DNA of 64,000 bases from Hyphomicrobiales bacterium (GCA_900473745.1 UCMW01000019.1:124001-188000), one strand, 5' to 3'; shown: positions 45,188 through 53,279, counted from the stretch's first letter. Notes: generated from the sequence alone by a model not told the origin. Program-made: numbers and translations.

Positions 45188-47185
45188 TCAGATCTTGCGG
45201 TTCGCCAACTTGCGCTTGACGTCCGGCGGAGTTGCTTCACCGGCCAGAACCGCCACCGCTTCGACGAGCGGCATGGACACCTGCTCCTGCGAACCCAGGC
45301 GACGGATGTTGACGGTCTTTTCTTCCGCCTCGCGCTTGCCGCAAACGATGATGACCGGAACCTTGGTCACCGAGTGCTCGCGAACCTTGTAGTTGATCTT
45401 CTCGTTACGGAAGTCGGTCTCCACCAGAAGGCCCGCGTCACGCAGTTGCTCGGCGACTTCGCGACCATAGTCGTCGGCATCCGAGGTGATCGTCGCGACG
45501 ACCACCTGCAGCGGCGCGAACCACAGCGGCATATGGCCGGCGAAGTTCTCGATCAGGATGCCGAGGAAGCGTTCCATCGAGCCGCAGATGGCGCGGTGGA
45601 TCATGACCGGCTGAACCTTTTCCGAGTTCTGGTCGATGTAGAAGGCACCGAAGCGCTCCGGCAGGTTGAAGTCGACCTGGGTCGTGCCACACTGCCATTC
45701 GCGGCCGATCGCGTCGCGCAGGGTGTATTCGAACTTCGGGCCGTAGAAAGCACCCTCGCCTGGCAGGATGCCGGTCTTGATGCGCCCGCCCGACTGCTCC
45801 TCGATCTGCTTCAGCACGTCCATCATGACGCTTTCGGCGCGATCCCAGAGGTCGTCGGAACCAACTCGCTTCTCCGGACGGGTCGAGAGCTTCACGACGA
45901 TCTCGTCGAAGCCGAAGTCCTCATAGACCGATAGGATCAGGTCATTGATGCGCAGGCATTCCGCCGCCATCTGCTCTTCCGTGCAGAAGACGTGGGCGTC
46001 GTCCTGGGTGAAGCCGCGCACGCGCATCAGGCCGTGCAGGGCGCCGGAGGCTTCGTAGCGGTGCACATTGCCGAATTCGGCGAGGCGGACTGGCAGTTCG
46101 CGATAGGACTTCAGGCCATGCTTGAAGATCTGCACGTGACCCGGGCAGTTCATCGGCTTCAGCGCGAAGACCTTCTGGTCGGCTTCCTCATCATCGGGAT
46201 GGGTGAAGGCATGCGCCGATTTCACGGCGAACATGTTCTCCTGGTACCAGCCCCAGTGACCGGAGGTTTCCCAGAGCGACTTGTCGAGGATTTGCGGTGC
46301 GTTGACTTCCTCATAGGTGCCTTCGAGACGGCGACGCATGTAGGAGGTGAGCGTCTGGAACATGCGCCAGCCCTTGCCGTGCCAGAAAACGACGCCAGGG
46401 CCTTCTTCCTGGAAATGGAAAAGATCCATTTCGCGGCCGAGCTTGCGGTGGTCGCGCTTTTCGGCTTCGGCGAGAATGTGCAGGTAGCGGTCCAGCTCTT
46501 CCTGTTCGGCAAAGGCGGTGCCATAGATGCGGCTCAGCATCGTGTTGTTGCTGTCGCCTCGCCAGTAGGCACCGGCAACCTTCATCAACTTGAAGGCCAT
46601 GCCGATCTGCCCTGTCGACGCCATGTGCGGCCCACGGCACAGGTCGAACCAGTCGCCCTGATAATAGATCTTGAGGTCCTGGTCTTCCGGGATCGCGTCG
46701 ACCAGCTCGACCTTGTAGGCCTCACCCTTCGCGGCAAAGACTTCCTTCGCCTTGTCGCGCGACCAGACTTCCTTGGTGAAGGGCTTGTTGCGCTGGATGA
46801 TCTCCTTCATCCGCTTTTCGATCTTCGGCAGATCATCCGGCGTGAAGGGCTCGGCCTTGGCGAAGTCGTAATAGAAACCGTTCTCGATCACCGGGCCGAT
46901 GGTCACCTGGGTGCCGGGCCAAAGCTCCTGCACGGCCTCGGCCATCACGTGCGCGGCGTCATGGCGAATGAGTTCCAGCGCACGTGGGTCAGTGCGGGTG
47001 ACGATCTCGATCCGGCCGTCGATGACGGGGTCGGACAGGTCACGCACGGTGCCGTCGAGGGCAATGGCGACAGCCTTCTTGGCGAGCGACTTGGAAATCG
47101 ATTCGGCGACCTGGCTGCCGGTCGTGCCGGGAGCGTATTCGCGGATGGAACCATCGGGGAAAGTGAGAGATACGGAAGCGGACAT
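45188..47185 (-). CDS. thrS: Threonyl-tRNA synthetase
   Basis: 665 residues. The N-terminal TGS domain (FPDGSIREYAPGTTGSQVAE) is followed by the editing domain with its metal-type HDAAHVMAEA motif, then the class II catalytic core (motif 2 around FGNVHRYEASGALHGLMRVRGFTQDDAHVF, Zn ligands Cys and His in NCPGHVQIF and QVDF regions, motif 3 IHRAICGSMERFLGILIE), and the anticodon-binding domain at the C-terminus. Length is normal. The gene is separated from the ORF upstream of it by ~54 bp. Confidence 0.97.
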   Translation of the reverse strand: MSASVSLTFPDGSIREYAPGTTGSQVAESISKSLAKKAVAIALDGTVRDLSDPVIDGRIEIVTRTDPRALELIRHDAAHVMAEAVQELWPGTQVTIGPVIENGFYYDFAKAEPFTPDDLPKIEKRMKEIIQRNKPFTKEVWSRDKAKEVFAAKGEAYKVELVDAIPEDQDLKIYYQGDWFDLCRGPHMASTGQIGMAFKLMKVAGAYWRGDSNNTMLSRIYGTAFAEQEELDRYLHILAEAEKRDHRKLGREMDLFHFQEEGPGVVFWHGKGWRMFQTLTSYMRRRLEGTYEEVNAPQILDKSLWETSGHWGWYQENMFAVKSAHAFTHPDDEEADQKVFALKPMNCPGHVQIFKHGLKSYRELPVRLAEFGNVHRYEASGALHGLMRVRGFTQDDAHVFCTEEQMAAECLRINDLILSVYEDFGFDEIVVKLSTRPEKRVGSDDLWDRAESVMMDVLKQIEEQSGGRIKTGILPGEGAFYGPKFEYTLRDAIGREWQCGTTQVDFNLPERFGAFYIDQNSEKVQPVMIHRAICGSMERFLGILIENFAGHMPLWFAPLQVVVATITSDADDYGREVAEQLRDAGLLVETDFRNEKINYKVREHSVTKVPVIIVCGKREAEEKTVNIRRLGSQEQVSMPLVEAVAVLAGEATPPDVKRKLANRKI

Positions 47186-47239
47186 GCTATGTCTCCTGAT
47201 CCAGTCCCGCCAACGAATGCGGGTGGTGAAAGGGGCGGG

Positions 47240-47449
47240 TCAGAACCCGCGATTTACCGGCGCTCCATAGGACGAAAGCGCTTTTGAGTAAAGGATTTTG
47301 CTCACGTCGCGAACCTCTTGCGACAGGCTGCGCAGGACCCGCTGGAGGGCATCCGGATCGGCATGGCGACCGCTCGCTGCCGTCACCTCGTCGATTGCCG
47401 TATCCGTGGACGGATGCGCGCATCGGCCTTGTTCAGCTATCTTCGACAA
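47240..47449 (-). CDS. Possible small protein downstream of the YidD fusion
   Basis: A 69-codon frame with strong GC3 coding bias that starts at TTG (47449) and overlaps the end of the YidD-fusion gene by 17 bp, suggesting coupling. The protein is helical (DPDALQRVLRSLSQEVRDVSKILYSKA) and ends in YGAPVNRGF. No ATG is available and no family is recognised, so this is tentative. It lies 54 bp upstream of thrS on the same strand. Confidence 0.35.
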   Translation of the reverse strand: MSKIAEQGRCAHPSTDTAIDEVTAASGRHADPDALQRVLRSLSQEVRDVSKILYSKALSSYGAPVNRGF

Positions 47450-48176
47450 CAATGCGTATGATACTGCCGTGCTCGTCGAACTCCACAGTTTCCAGACCAC
47501 GGCGCTCGACAATCTCGCCGCTTCGGGCATGTGTCGCCTTCAGGTTCCAGACCGAACGCGCCGCATAGGCGCCGGCCGGCTCCACGATATCGTCCCAGGC
47601 CACCTGATCTGGAAACATCTCAAAATACTCCCGGAACGCGCTCATAATAGCTACGCGGCCGGTTGTATTCCCGGTTCCGCCCGAAATGTAGACTGCGTGT
47701 TCCGCGAAAAAGCTCTCGATCCGGTCGAAATCCAGAGTATTGATGGCAGCGTGATAGTCGATGACCTTCTGACGCGGGTCAAAGGCCGGTGCAGGGCTTC
47801 CTGCGTTCAGCCCGCCTCGCTTGTCACCGATCCGCCAGAACCGCCAGGGCGCCCACCAAACGTACTCGTTGTCGAGACGCGGAGGCACCGGATCGAAACC
47901 CCATGTCCCGCCCGGCCCGCATCGCGCTACGCGAAACAAAGTGAGCCATCCACCAGACCACAGGCCATGGCGCGCGATCGCTTCATATCCATATTCGGAG
48001 CACGTCGGCGTGTGCCGACACGAACTGCCGATCACACTGGAAAGGGTCAATTGATAGAAGCGGATCAGCGCCATGCCCGCCAGCCGGTCCGGTGTCTTAG
48101 GAAACGTACCGGAAAAGTTTCGACCGCGTCTACCGCCTGGCGACTTCCCGTCGCCGCATCCCGGAGCCTCGCACAT
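47433..48176 (-). CDS. yidD: YidD membrane-insertion factor fused to an NTF2/SnoaL-like domain
   Basis: 247 residues from MCEAPGCGDG. Residues ~1-120 are YidD: LIRFYQLTLSSVIGSSCRHTPTCSEYGYEAIARHG with its conserved cysteines, then GGWLTLFRVARCGPGGTWGFDPVP. The family helps YidC insert inner-membrane proteins. After a short linker, residues ~130-247 resemble a SnoaL/NTF2-type cone (KVIDYHAAINTLDFDRIESFFAEHAVYISGG, VAIMSAFREYFEMFPD, TVEFDEHGSIIRIVVED). YidD is normally ~75-125 residues, so the C-terminal domain is extra. No start codon is visible at the junction. A lost stop or frameshift between two ancestral genes is possible. Confidence 0.82.
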   Translation of the reverse strand: MCEAPGCGDGKSPGGRRGRNFSGTFPKTPDRLAGMALIRFYQLTLSSVIGSSCRHTPTCSEYGYEAIARHGLWSGGWLTLFRVARCGPGGTWGFDPVPPRLDNEYVWWAPWRFWRIGDKRGGLNAGSPAPAFDPRQKVIDYHAAINTLDFDRIESFFAEHAVYISGGTGNTTGRVAIMSAFREYFEMFPDQVAWDDIVEPAGAYAARSVWNLKATHARSGEIVERRGLETVEFDEHGSIIRIVVEDS

Positions 48177-48180
48177 GTAG

Positions 48181-48627
48181 TCAGCTGGCGCGGGCCGTTT
48201 CGGCCTGCCGTTCGATCTGATCGAGACAGTCCACCACGGCGTCAAATGTCAGCATGGTCGAGGCGTGCCGGGCTTTGTAGTCGCGCACGGGCTTGAGAAA
48301 GCGCATGTCCTCGAAGCGGCCGGTCGGTCCCTCGCCGTCTTCTTTCAGCATGGCGAGCATATCGAGCCTTGCCTTGCGGAGCTCCTCCGCCGTTGCGCCG
48401 ACCACATGGCGCGCCATGATGCCAGAGGATGCCTGGCCGAGTGCGCAGGCTTTCACCTCGTGGGCGAAATCGGTTACGGTCCCGTTCTCGACATTCAGAT
48501 AGACCTTCACGCGCGAGCCACAGAGCTTCGAGTGCTTCTCGGAGACGGCCTGCGCGTTGCCGAGCGTGCCGATGCGGCCGATATTGCCGGCAAATTCGAG
48601 GATCTTGGTGTTGTAGATGTCGTCCAT
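48181..48627 (-). CDS. IscU/SufU-like protein with altered ligands
   Basis: 148 residues from MDDIYNTKILEFAG, with GGAG just upstream. The fold is clearly that of the IscU/SufU (NifU N-terminal) scaffold: HSKLCGSRVKVYLNVENG, then KACALGQASSGIMARHVVG and a C-terminal helix. Two of the usual ligands differ: the Asp following the first Cys-Gly is Ser, and the third Cys region reads ARHASTML with no Cys. It may therefore not build clusters like classical IscU. The gene lies 4 bp upstream of the YidD fusion and is divergent from folE. Confidence 0.85.
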   Translation of the reverse strand: MDDIYNTKILEFAGNIGRIGTLGNAQAVSEKHSKLCGSRVKVYLNVENGTVTDFAHEVKACALGQASSGIMARHVVGATAEELRKARLDMLAMLKEDGEGPTGRFEDMRFLKPVRDYKARHASTMLTFDAVVDCLDQIERQAETARAS

Positions 48628-48705
48628 GGTCAATCCGCTCCAGCGTCTTTCCCGTATATAGGAATGGTCTGCGGTAATGCCGCAGTCATCGTGCCGCAGC
48701 TGCAG

Positions 48706-48739
48706 CCTTTATATCGAATTCAATGCCCTTTATATCGAA
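48706..48739. promoter_or_regulatory. 21-bp-spaced direct repeat in the iscU-like/folE divergent region
   Basis: CCTTTATATCGAA occurs exactly at 48706-48718 and again at 48727-48739, a period of 21 bp (two helical turns). It sits 79-112 bp from folE and 79-112 bp from the IscU-like gene. The phasing suggests binding of a dimeric regulator or adjacent monomers, but the regulator is unknown. Confidence 0.5.
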
Positions 48740-48817
48740 GTGACGGGCGCAGGACAAACGCAAGCACCCCCGGGGCTTTGATCTTCTGACCGTCAACCGC
48801 GACAACGGACTTGCATT

Positions 48818-49501
48818 ATGAGCCGCATTACGCCTTTACAATCCGGCAAAGCCAAACCAGCGGCCCGTCTCGAGCGGGACCGGGAGACCAAGGCCATGGA
48901 CGCCATCGTCACGAAACTGACCGCGGAAGCGCCGCGCCCGACGCGCGAAGAGGCCGAGGAGGCCGTTCGCACATTGCTGCTGTGGGCCGGCGACGACCCG
49001 GAGCGGGAGGGCCTTCTCGATACGCCGGCGCGCGTCGCCAAGGCTTATTCTGAACTGTTTGCCGGCTATGAAACCGACATCGACGAGGTGCTCGGTCGCA
49101 CCTTCGAGGAAGTCGGCGGCTATGACGACATGGTCCTGGTGCGCGACATTTCCTTCTTCTCGCATTGCGAACACCACATGCTGCCCGTCATCGGCAAGGC
49201 ACATGTCGCCTACCTGCCGAAGGGCCGCGTATTGGGGTTGTCCAAGATTGCCCGCGTCGTCGATGTGTTTGCGCGGCGCCTGCAGACGCAGGAAAACATG
49301 ACGGCGCAGATTGCCCAGGCGATCGACGAGGGCCTCCAGCCCCGTGGTGTCGCCGTGTTCATCGAGGCCGAGCACATGTGCATGGCCATGCGCGGCATCC
49401 AGAAGACGGGCTCCACCACCCTCACCACAACCTTCACCGGCGCCTTCAAGGACAATGCGGCCGAACAGGCGCGTTTCATGTCCATGGTCCGGAACCGCTG
49501 A
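48818..49501 (+). CDS. folE: GTP cyclohydrolase I
   Basis: 227 residues. The catalytic zinc site and substrate regions are seen as FFSHCEHHMLPVIGKAHVAYLP and GLSKIARVVDVFARRLQTQE, with HMCMAMRGIQK and the C-terminal TTTFTGAF. It converts GTP to dihydroneopterin triphosphate, the first step to tetrahydrofolate. This is the zinc-dependent FolE1 type rather than FolE2. It is followed 11 bp later by hisI. Confidence 0.97.
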   Translation: MSRITPLQSGKAKPAARLERDRETKAMDAIVTKLTAEAPRPTREEAEEAVRTLLLWAGDDPEREGLLDTPARVAKAYSELFAGYETDIDEVLGRTFEEVGGYDDMVLVRDISFFSHCEHHMLPVIGKAHVAYLPKGRVLGLSKIARVVDVFARRLQTQENMTAQIAQAIDEGLQPRGVAVFIEAEHMCMAMRGIQKTGSTTLTTTFTGAFKDNAAEQARFMSMVRNR

Positions 49502-49512
49502 GTTCACGCCCC

Positions 49513-49965
49513 ATGTCATCAATCACCTTCGATGCACCCTCCTCCGACAAGTCGCTGCTCGAGGAGGGCCTCGCCTTCACGCCGAAATTCGACGAGCACG
49601 GACTGGTGACAGCCGTGGTGACGGATGCACGCGACGGCGAACTCCTGATGGTCGCGCACATGAATGCGGAGGCTATCGCGCTCACGCTCCAAACCGGAAT
49701 CGGTCACTACTACAGCCGGTCTCGCGCCAAGATCTGGAAGAAGGGCGAAAGCTCCGGAAACCTGCAAACGGTCAAGGAAATCCGTGTGGATTGCGACCAG
49801 GATGCGATCTGGCTGAAGGTCGAGGTCGCGGGGCATGATGCCACCTGCCACACCGGGCGTCGCTCCTGTTTTTACCGGTCCGCAACTCTCGACGGCGGGC
49901 AACCCGTGCTCACCATCTCCGACGATCATCGTCATTTCGACCCCTCGGAAATCTATGGCGGCTGA
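49513..49965 (+). CDS. hisI: Phosphoribosyl-AMP cyclohydrolase
   Basis: 150 residues from MSSITFDAPSSDK, a short distance past folE; longer open frames extending back into folE are shadows. Metal-site and active-site signatures are VAHMNAEAIALTLQTG, YYSRSRAKIWKKGESSG and the zinc-binding CDQDAIWLKV plus GHDATCHTGRRSC. It opens the purine ring of PR-AMP in histidine synthesis. It lacks the HisE domain, which is common in alphaproteobacteria. Confidence 0.95.
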   Translation: MSSITFDAPSSDKSLLEEGLAFTPKFDEHGLVTAVVTDARDGELLMVAHMNAEAIALTLQTGIGHYYSRSRAKIWKKGESSGNLQTVKEIRVDCDQDAIWLKVEVAGHDATCHTGRRSCFYRSATLDGGQPVLTISDDHRHFDPSEIYGG

Positions 49966-50046
49966 TCAAACGGTTTACGCATAACGAATTCGTAAGCAGG
50001 CGATGTCCTAATGTGATCCGGAGTGTTCAGCGAGTGGGGTTTGGAG

Positions 50047-51003
50047 ATGCTGAACTGGAGCATGATGTCACATTCGGCAACGAGCGTTGCCCACACGGCG
50101 AAGGATGGCGTGCCCATGCGGGGCGGTCCCAATCAGCCTGAGAAGAAGACGCGCGCCAAGGTCGCGCTGGCGCTAGGTGGCGGTGCCGCGCGGGGCTGGG
50201 CTCACATCGGGGTCTTGAGAGCCCTTGACGAGGAAGGCATAGAGGTTGGCATGATCGCCGGCACCTCGATCGGCGCTCTGGTCGGCGGATGCTATCTCGC
50301 CGGAAAGCTCGATGAACTGGAAGCCTTCGCCCGATCGCTTACGATGCGGCGCATCGCATCTCTGCTCGACCTGACGATCGGCGGTGGCGGGTTGCTGGGG
50401 GGCATGCGGCTGACCAAGCGCATGCAGGAGCATCTCGAAGGACTGACCGTCGAGCAACTTCCAAAGCCTTTCGTGGCCGTTGCCTCAGAGCTCAACAGCG
50501 GACACGAAGTCTGGATCGACGGTGGCAGCCTGATTACGGCGCTGCGGGCATCCTATGCGCTGCCAGGCATCTTCGAGCCGGTACGCTGCAACAACCGAAC
50601 CCTGATCGACGGCGCGCTGGTCAATCCGGTGCCGGTTTCCGTCTGCCGTGCCTATGAGCAGCCGCTGGTGATGGCGGTCAATCTTCACTACGACGTCTTC
50701 GGTCGCTCCGCCGTGGTCAAGCACAAGGCCAGCAACCCGGATCCGGACTATGTCGAAACCGGCCGCGCACCGAACAAGGTCGGACTGACTGGCGTCATGG
50801 TCCAGGCCTTCAACATCATTCAGGACCGCATCTCACGGGCAAGGCTTGCCGGCGATCCGCCTGATCTCGCGCTTCACCCGCGGCTGAACGACATCGGATT
50901 GTCCGAGTTTCATCGCGCGGGAGAAGCGATCGAGCGAGGATACGAAGAAACCAAAGCCCGCGTCACCGAAATCCGGCGCATGCAGGAAGCGGTTCTACGA
51001 TGA
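50047..51003 (+). CDS. Patatin-like phospholipase
   Basis: About 318 residues from the ATG at 50047; a GTG at 50023 would add eight residues. The patatin oxyanion loop is LALGGGAARGWAHIGV, the nucleophile Ser lies in GTSIGALVGG, and the catalytic Asp in LIDGALVNPVPV. It lacks a signal peptide and is probably a cytoplasmic or membrane-associated lipase of the RssA/NTE class. It follows hisI on the plus strand with an 81-bp gap. Confidence 0.9.
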   Translation: MLNWSMMSHSATSVAHTAKDGVPMRGGPNQPEKKTRAKVALALGGGAARGWAHIGVLRALDEEGIEVGMIAGTSIGALVGGCYLAGKLDELEAFARSLTMRRIASLLDLTIGGGGLLGGMRLTKRMQEHLEGLTVEQLPKPFVAVASELNSGHEVWIDGGSLITALRASYALPGIFEPVRCNNRTLIDGALVNPVPVSVCRAYEQPLVMAVNLHYDVFGRSAVVKHKASNPDPDYVETGRAPNKVGLTGVMVQAFNIIQDRISRARLAGDPPDLALHPRLNDIGLSEFHRAGEAIERGYEETKARVTEIRRMQEAVLR

Positions 51004-51046
51004 CCGCACTCCAGCGCGGTCATCGCCTTGCTTGATCTGCAGGTCT

Positions 51047-51481
51047 TCAGCCTGCGATGTAAGCCTTGATGTGCTCGGCTTCCTGTTCGATCTCACGGAT
51101 GCGCGATTTCACCACGTCACCGATTGAAATGATGCCGCTCAGCTTGCCATTGTCCTCGACGGGAACATGGCGAAAGCGGCGGGACGACATCATTTCCATG
51201 AGTTCGTTGACCCCGGTTTCCTCGCGGCAACGATAGACATTGGCTGTCATGAAAGCCGATACCGGCTGATCAAAGGCGTTCTTGCCTTCGGAGCCGATCG
51301 CACGCACCACGTCGCGCTCGGTGAAAATGCCGACGATCCGGTTTTCCATGCCGACCACAACAACGGCACCGATCTTGTTTTCCTCCAGCACGTGGGCGGC
51401 CTCGCCCAACGTCACCGTCGGATTGATCGTGATGACGTTGCGTCCCTTTTGCTCGAGTATGCTTCTCGCAGATGCACTCAT
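51047..51481 (-). CDS. Tandem CBS-domain protein
   Basis: 144 residues from the ATG at 51481, chosen because AGGAGG lies 6-11 bp upstream; a longer frame to 51541 is not conserved. Two CBS modules are visible: TLGEAAHVLEENKIGAVVVVGMENRIVGIFTERD near residues 20-60 and ETGVNELMEMMSSRRFRHVPVEDNGKLSGIISIGD near 85-125. Such proteins bind adenine nucleotides to sense energy state. No partner domain is present, so its target is unknown. Confidence 0.9.
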   Translation of the reverse strand: MSASARSILEQKGRNVITINPTVTLGEAAHVLEENKIGAVVVVGMENRIVGIFTERDVVRAIGSEGKNAFDQPVSAFMTANVYRCREETGVNELMEMMSSRRFRHVPVEDNGKLSGIISIGDVVKSRIREIEQEAEHIKAYIAG

Positions 51482-51581
51482 GCGTTCCTCCTCGCATAGA
51501 ACACTGGGTCGGCGGTCCAATCTTCGTGGACTGCCGATCAAAAGGGTGCCCTTTATTCAAGGAGAATGCAATAAGCGGATC

Positions 51582-52352
51582 TCACCCGGCCTTGCGGCCA
51601 TGGGGATCGAAGAGCGCAAAGCAGAAGAAGCCGAGCAGGAAGCCGCCGATATGGGCATCCCAGGCGATTGCGGCCGAATCGGCACCCATCATCGGCAGAC
51701 CGAAGGCGATTGCGACATTGCCGAGGAACCAGACGATGATGAAGACCCGCACCGTCCGGTCCGCGAGCGCCTGGCCGACACTCAAGAGCGGCGGTTCGCG
51801 GCCCAACAGCCGGGTATGGACACGCTGGCGATCCCCGAAGGCAAATCGGCAGGCCGCGCCCATAAGGGCCGAAATCACACCTGAAGCGCCGACCATCAAG
51901 GAAGGCTCGCCCCAATTGACGATCGCATGAAGTCCCGCGGCCGCTACGGATGAGACGATCCAGAACAGCACAAAGCGTGTCTCGCCAATTCTGCGGCAGA
52001 CGGGCGTGCCGAAAGCCGCAAGCCACAGGCTATTAAAGGCCAGATGCTCGAAACTGCCGTGCAGCAGAGAATAGGACACAGGCGTCCAAAGCCAGGCCAG
52101 GGATTGTTCGGTGAGCGGATAGAGGTAGCGAATTGGCGAGAAGCCGAATTCGACGGCGATCCATCGGTTGAGACTTTCGGACAGAACAAAGTCCTGCACG
52201 ACATAGATTCCGATCACGAGACCAAGGGCGACCAGCACGCCGGTCGGGATGTTGAAAATCGGCGGATTGTCGGAAGCCGTCGGCCTTGTTTCAAAAGCAG
52301 GCGGTTCGTCGTGCGGGCGCTCGTTGTCCCGCGATCCCGAATCGTCCTGCAT
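51582..52352 (-). CDS. Rhomboid-family intramembrane serine protease
   Basis: 256 residues from the ATG at 52352, with CAGGAGCG ahead of it; a longer in-frame extension passes through a terminator hairpin and is not used. Six or so membrane segments are evident. The catalytic Ser lies in VGASGVISALMG, the catalytic His in AHIGGFLLG, and an HGSFEHLAFNSLWLAAFG motif marks the rhomboid HxxxxHxxxN helix. It cleaves membrane substrates near the surface of the inner membrane. Its leader holds a strong terminator. Confidence 0.9.
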   Translation of the reverse strand: MQDDSGSRDNERPHDEPPAFETRPTASDNPPIFNIPTGVLVALGLVIGIYVVQDFVLSESLNRWIAVEFGFSPIRYLYPLTEQSLAWLWTPVSYSLLHGSFEHLAFNSLWLAAFGTPVCRRIGETRFVLFWIVSSVAAAGLHAIVNWGEPSLMVGASGVISALMGAACRFAFGDRQRVHTRLLGREPPLLSVGQALADRTVRVFIIVWFLGNVAIAFGLPMMGADSAAIAWDAHIGGFLLGFFCFALFDPHGRKAG

Positions 52353-52400
52353 GTGGCGCTCCTGTTTCTCTGTTTGCATGAGGTAATGCAGGCGGCCGAT

Positions 52401-52434
52401 AAAAAAAAGGCCGCTCGGAAAACCGAGTGGCCTT
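52401..52434 (-). terminator. Strong terminator between minus-strand promoter and the rhomboid gene
   Basis: On the minus strand AAGGCC-a-CTCGG and CCGAG-c-GGCCTT form an 11-bp stem with one internal mismatch and a tetraloop. Eight T residues follow. It lies 48 bp before the rhomboid ATG and after a promoter-like element, so it is either an sRNA terminator or an attenuator. Confidence 0.85.
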
Positions 52435-52604
52435 GCAGGCGCGAGGCAGATCGTTGCGCCGACTGGAGGTGGTGCCGAAGGCTTGCCTTCGCGTGTGCTG
52501 CAATCGTGATGCCAGCTTTCTTCCAATGAAACAAATGAAAGGACTTCTTAACCTTAACCGGGGCGCGAACTGCGTTCCGTCGTGAAAAGGCGAGGCAGAG
52601 AGCA
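52401..52604 (-). ncRNA. Candidate small RNA or attenuated leader upstream of the rhomboid gene
   Basis: On the minus strand, -35/-10-like TCGACA (52638-52633) and TAATAT (52616-52611) separated by 16 bp predict a start near 52604. About 200 nt downstream is the strong terminator at 52401-52434. Inside is a stem CGAAGGC-aa-GCCTTCG and a single-stranded CACCTCC segment like an anti-Shine-Dalgarno seed of trans-acting sRNAs. No ORF is convincing. It could equally be a leader that regulates rhomboid expression. Confidence 0.5.
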
Positions 52605-52664
52605 AACACAATATTAACGGCTCACCCACTACTGTCGAGGAACAAAGGAACGAACAGATTTCCC

Positions 52665-53279
52665 ATGATGTACTCGCCGCAGGCAAGCCAGAGCTCCACG
52701 ATCGCCTCGCCGGGACAGCAACGTGCCTTTCAGCGCGTCGCCGTCAGCCTGCAGGGCAGGCTCATGCTCGCCACGTACGATGAGTATGTCTGCAAGGTCG
52801 TCGACATGTCGCCGGGCGACGTTCGCTTTGCCTGTGCCGGCATGCCGCGCCCGAACGAGCGCATCGTTGCCTACATCGATCACCTCGGCCGCATCGAGGG
52901 CACGGTTGTAAAGTTGACCGAGGACGGCTTCGTCATCACGATCAATGCGACCGTCCGCAAGCGCGAAAAACTCGCAGCGCAGCTGACCTGGATCGCCAAC
53001 AAACATGAATTGGGCCTGCCGGAAGACCGTCGCCACGATCGTCTCACACCGCGCCAGACCAGGACCGAGCTCACGCTCGAAGATGGCAAGGTCTATCCAT
53101 GCCGCCTCATGGACCTTTCACTTTCGGGTGCCGCCGTCGACATCGACATCCGCCCGCCGATCGGGACCGCCGTCCGCCTCGGCAACATGCGCGGACGCGT
53201 CGTGCGTCACTTCATGGAAGGCGTGGCGATCGAGTTCCTGTCGCTGCAGTCGCGGGAAGCGCTGACGGAATTCCTCTAG
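52665..53279 (+). CDS. Tandem PilZ-like protein (first copy degenerate)
   Basis: 204 residues. The C-terminal half (~120-200) is a PilZ domain with the c-di-GMP-type RRHDRLTPRQ arginines and the DLSLSGAAVDI turn (DxSxxG). The N-terminal half (~20-105) has a similar but weaker copy, QRAFQRVAVSLQGRLM and VVDMSPGDVRFACAG, that lacks DxSxxG in proper form. It probably senses c-di-GMP to control motility or exopolysaccharide. The start is clear, and a terminator follows. Confidence 0.85.
   Translation: MMYSPQASQSSTIASPGQQRAFQRVAVSLQGRLMLATYDEYVCKVVDMSPGDVRFACAGMPRPNERIVAYIDHLGRIEGTVVKLTEDGFVITINATVRKREKLAAQLTWIANKHELGLPEDRRHDRLTPRQTRTELTLEDGKVYPCRLMDLSLSGAAVDIDIRPPIGTAVRLGNMRGRVVRHFMEGVAIEFLSLQSREALTEFL

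Noticed and set aside
52353..52526. N-terminal extension of the rhomboid protein to 52526
   Set aside because: It would translate through a perfect terminator hairpin, and the ATG at 52352 has a good ribosome site and gives the usual family length.
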